Shown: piece by piece, positions 60,591-64,000 of the stretch
Position numbering within the stretch: the stretch's first letter is position 1
Layout: each line of letters begins with the position of its first letter
The notes under the pieces: model-generated
Database searches by the model: none
What the model was told of the DNA's origin: nothing
What the model saw: only the letters and a program-made list of their open reading frames with translations
Made by a program: the position numbers and the translations under genes
Origin: Tetragonia tetragonoides
Lineage: Eukaryota; Streptophyta; Magnoliopsida; Caryophyllales; Aizoaceae
Assembly: GCA_038025085.1 (NCBI GenBank)
Contig: CM076141.1
Location: forward strand, 12,030,001 to 12,094,000
Length of the DNA stretch: 64,000 nucleotides
Direction: 5' to 3'

Positions 60591-63344
60591 AAATCTTAGA
60601 CAAAGTGCTAATGTTTGCCAAGTTTTTGACCTGTCCTCTGATGTAATGGTTCAGGTTTCTTGAGCTTATCATGTGGGGGAACTCGAACTTTCGTTGATTC
60701 ACAAAAAAAATGACATGGGTCCCTGATGATGAGTTTGTCAATGTGGGTGGTACAACTTCCATCAATTACATTGAAGGTGCATCATCATCTGACATACAAG
60801 TCCGGTTTTTCCCTGATTCAAGTGCACGCAATTGTTATAAGCTTCCTGTGAAAAATGTATCATCATCAGTTCTTGTTAGAGCCCAATTTGTGTACCAGAA
60901 CTATGATGGGCTCGCTAAGCCTCCTAATTTCTCAGTGTCCCTTGGTAGAGCTATGACCAGTACTATAAACCTCTCGAAGGCAGATCCTTGGACTAAAGAG
61001 TTTATATGGCCAGTCACTAAGGATAGTTTCCCAGTCTGTTTTCATTCTATACCAAATGGGGGACATCCTGTGATTTCTTCTCTTGAAGTTCGCCCGCTTC
61101 CTCAAGGAGTGTATGGTGGAGGGTTGGATGGTTCACAGAAGTTTCTGAGGAAGACTTACCGAATCAACTGCGGTTATAATAATTCTTTGAGGTAATGTTT
61201 TGCATTTGTTTGTTATTGAAAGGAATGATGCCAAGAAAAGAAGAATCATAGGTTTTGCAATTGATTACAATGTAAACAGGTACCCTTCTGATTCATATGA
61301 TCGTGTATGGGATGCTGATGAAGATTTTTCTCCCTCTCATTTGTCATCTGCTTTCCGTACCCAATTAAGCCTAAATATATCCTCAGTAAGTGAGAGGTTC
61401 CCCCATTGGTTCTTCAAACAGCCAGATTGCTGAAAAGAGGAAGTCTATTGACTTATAATCTACCTCTAGATGAACTTGGAGACTACTATATAGTACTCTA
61501 CTTCGCTGGGGTTCTACCAGTTTCTTCCATGTTTAATATACTGTGTAATGGGGACATTATTCAATCAAATTACAGCACTAATAGTAGTAAAAACAAGTAT
61601 TTTTTATTTCGCCAAAGAGCGAGTTGGGAGGCTGAACATTACATTCCAAAAGATCAACTTTTACCCTCAAGTAATGCGATTGAGGTGTTTCAGATTGTTG
61701 ATATTCCTCTGGAAACTTCGTCAACGGCAGGTGATGCTGCCCTTTGGATATATAGAATTTGTTAGCTTATTGTTATTGCTCATGGTCATTCTCTTCTCAT
61801 CCATCCCCTGCCCCCTACTTCTTTTTTCACAGTTTCTGCCCTTGAGGTTATTCAGCAATACACTGGTCTAGATTTAGGATGGGACGAGGATCCGTGTTAT
61901 CCTAGATCATGGAGTTATATCGAATGTGAAGGAAATATTGTCAGAACTGTGTATGTGAAATATCAACCATACTTATGATTTCATTTTTTCTGCAAAGCTC
62001 GACTTAAACCAGTCAGCCAATTTATGCAGAGCACTATCTGACATACATTTGAGGACGATCAGTCCTGCTTTCGGTGACCTACTGGATCTTAAAACTCTGT
62101 AAGTTTCTTCAATTTGAATATGACTTATGACTGTTGAGCTTCTCTTTAAATTTGGTTGCACTATGTTTCAGGGATTTACATAACACCTCGCTAGCAGGAG
62201 AGATTAAAGACTTGAGTAGTTTACAACATCTTGAGAACCTGTAAGCTTGCGTAGGCAAATTATTTACAGGCTTAGAATCCAAAATGATGAATACTAAGTC
62301 AAACTCGTACATGCAGAAATTTGAGTTTCAATGAGCTAACATCCTTTGGGACAGATTTGGGGAGCTTGACCAATCTTCAAATATTGTAAGTCAATGTATT
62401 TTAAATCTTACAGTAAAGAAAGCTACCTGTTCTGTTAGGTTGTGACTTGTTTTTTTCATGAAGGGACCTTAAAGACAATAAGTTAGACGGGACAGTTCCT
62501 GATAGTTTAGGAGCTTTGAAGAACCTTCATCTACTGTGAGTAATTAAGCATTTCTACCAACAAATTGGCGCAATTTCCACCCCGCCTCCCTTCATTTCCG
62601 TCGTCGTTCTTAATACAATATGTTCAAGAAGAAGCATCTTCAGGTTACTCTGATGACTATCTCATCCATCTCAGGGATCTGGAAAACAATAAACTAAAAG
62701 GTCATCTTCCACGCTCTTTGCACAGAGAGAGTTTAATAGTCAGGTATAAACTTTTGAGGCTAGAGTTCTTATTTCCCTTTGTTGTTAAAACACTAATATA
62801 TTTTTTGGTTCAGAACATTTGGGAATTTGTGCCTGTCTTTCTCGACATCCTTATGTGGTGGTGGTTCAGGAGATGCTCCAATTGAGGCACCAGAAGTTAC
62901 CATTGTCCCAGAAAGGGAGCACAGTACTGGCCGTAGCCAGTCTTATGTTAATCAAACTTGGTGGAGTTGGGGGAGGCAGATTTGTGACTTCCCTAATCGC
63001 TTCACTAGTGTTCTTACAAGTGAGAAAGAATAGGAGTTCATTCACTAATCAAGCAAGTACGTAGCATCCAATTTAATTTCAAGTCCCTATGTCCTGTTTC
63101 AATGCTTATGCTTCCAGTTGTTGGTAGTCTTGGTACCCTAAAAGAAAAACAAAGAAAAGGATTTTTACCAGGCCTCATATTCATACATAGTAATGAATCT
63201 CCTAAGGTCAAATAGTTATAAGCCCATTGTAGACATTTGGTTACTGGGATATTCCTACTATACATTACCGGTTACCCCCTCCATCCAACCAACCACAGTT
63301 CTTTGATTTTCAGAAATTAGTGACAGTCTCTTCTTCATATCAGA

Positions 63345-63441
63345 AACAGTCTCTCTTCTAGGCGACTAGTTAGGGGTAAGACTGCGTACATCTGGACCTC
63401 CCCAGACCCCGCCCTAGGCGGGATACTTACTGGGTTGTTGT
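63345..63441 (+). mobile_element. 5'-truncated SINE with a 26-bp target duplication
   Basis: AGTGACAGTCTCTTCTTCAT followed by ATCAGA flanks the insert on both sides (63319-63344 and 63442-63467). The 97-bp insert contains GGGGTAAGACTGCGTACATC, CCTCCCCAGACCCCGCC and a GTTGTTGT end, the 3' part of the widespread plant Au/TS-type SINE. It lies in the intron before the kinase exon. Confidence 0.75.
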
Positions 63442-64000
63442 AGTGACAGTCTCTTCTTCATATCAGACAACTATGATACTATTATGCGTTATCATTGTTT
63501 ATTTCTGACACGGGTATCGTACTGCAATACTTAGCGGCAGGAGCTGAAATTAGAAACTGGAATTCAGAGAGAGTCTTTTCTTACAAGGAAATCAAAGCAA
63601 CAACAAATAATTTTAAGGAGGTTATTGGCCAAGGGAGCTTTGGAACTGTTTACCTTGGGAAGCTCTCTGGTGGAAAGATGGTGGCTGTGAAAGTGCGATT
63701 TGATAATACACAACTTGGGGTTGATTCGTTTTTTAATGAGGTTTGATTCTATTTATTTCCATCTTATATTTCATAATTCAAGTGTACTAAGTAAGAACAA
63801 CGCAATCAAGGATTCAGGATGAGGAAAGGTACTCTTCAACTCTTAATCATGAAAAAAATTCAGTGAAAGGAATAAAAGCGATAAATTATCTACTTCCCAG
63901 TTCTCTGCAATGACCAACGTGTTATAGAAAGGGAGTATAGTGCAGAAGTTTGATTCATTTTAGGTTCAGAGGATGGTTTTGAGGTATCTAGCTCTACACC

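Larger units (their letters stand above)
59920..64000 (+). pseudogene. Malectin-like LRR receptor kinase (At5g48740 type), partial, frameshifted
   Basis: Exon 1 (59920-59998) is a signal peptide: MALQLGFWVVFLLLNGFLGW, then VFCDQD. A malectin-like domain follows in exons starting at 60655 and 61280 (GFLSLSCGG, WVPDDEFVNVGGTTSINYIE, YPSDSYDRVWDADEDFSPSH, GDYYIVLYFAG). Then come LDLGWDEDPCYPRSWSYIEC and one-LRR exons ending at GTAAG donors (DLHNTSLAGEIKDL, NLSFNELTSFGTDLG, DLKDNKLDGTVPDSLG, DLENNKLKGHLPRSL). A transmembrane-like segment lies at about 62930-63050, and the kinase start at 63521-63742 (VFSYKEIKATTNNF, GQGSFGTVYLG, VAVKV). It runs off the window. An A8 run at 60703-60710 gives a premature TGA. 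One base is missing near 61412. Residues encoded at about 61610-61670 are out of frame but restored. Another shift precedes the transmembrane segment. A cell-surface receptor kinase; this copy looks broken unless the indels are assembly errors. Confidence 0.85.

Overview
This window reads as plant nuclear DNA, from a eudicot. It is AT-rich, intron-bearing genes have GT/AG junctions, and plant transposable elements fill most of it. Nothing bacterial (operons, ribosome binding sites, CRISPR) is present. The exact taxon cannot be fixed from sequence alone. A tRNA-type SINE and the leader of the NDPK gene resemble what I recall from Amaranthaceae/Caryophyllales, but that is a weak inference. All calls come from reading; no alignment was run, and splice coordinates may be off by a base.

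Layout. 1-2858 is most of a long LTR (minus strand, starting TGTAGACGCC). 2859-3894 holds a Stowaway MITE, a hAT-like MITE fragment and an LTR fragment. 3900-8170 carries remains of a Ulp1-type (C48) protease gene of the kind carried by Mutator-like elements. 10529-12870 is a seven-exon plastid-type nucleoside diphosphate kinase gene (minus) with a frameshift confined to its transit peptide. 13802-19869 is a twelve-exon ABC1/ADCK kinase pseudogene (minus). 20.1-23.6 kb holds MITEs, a hAT element with perfect 8-bp target duplications, and an unrecognised gene fragment with a duplicated exon region.

23798-37613 is a nest of insertions. A small hAT MITE (8-bp duplication CCCGTAAA) is split by a solo LTR (TGTAATACCCC...GTATTACA). 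That LTR is split by a PIF/Harbinger element with transposase and Myb-like genes and by a second solo LTR (duplication CTTAT). The PIF element in turn contains another LTR-retrotransposon fragment. After it come a CACTA end, a leucine-rich-repeat receptor fragment and an L1-type LINE with endonuclease, reverse transcriptase, zinc-finger and RNase H regions (40612-45957).

46335-47328 is the one gene that looks fully intact: a two-exon secreted cysteine-rich, defensin-like peptide with a complete SINE in its intron. 47.3-51.3 kb is gene-free, with long (TA)n arrays next to Helitron-like hairpin termini. 52521-53913 is a nepenthesin-type aspartic protease pseudogene. 54030-59025 is a complete but pol-less LTR retrotransposon (duplication GCATT) carrying an unusual dimeric minisatellite. 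59920 to the window end is a malectin-like LRR receptor kinase gene (At5g48740 type) with several frameshifts.

The genes do not form a pathway. The general pattern is decay: nearly every recognisable host gene carries stops or frameshifts. This suggests a degenerate duplicated segment, or in part an indel-prone assembly. The strongest leads are the dyad-preserving minisatellite, the (TA)n arrays tied to Helitron-like ends, the leaderless NDPK model and the intact cysteine-rich peptide.
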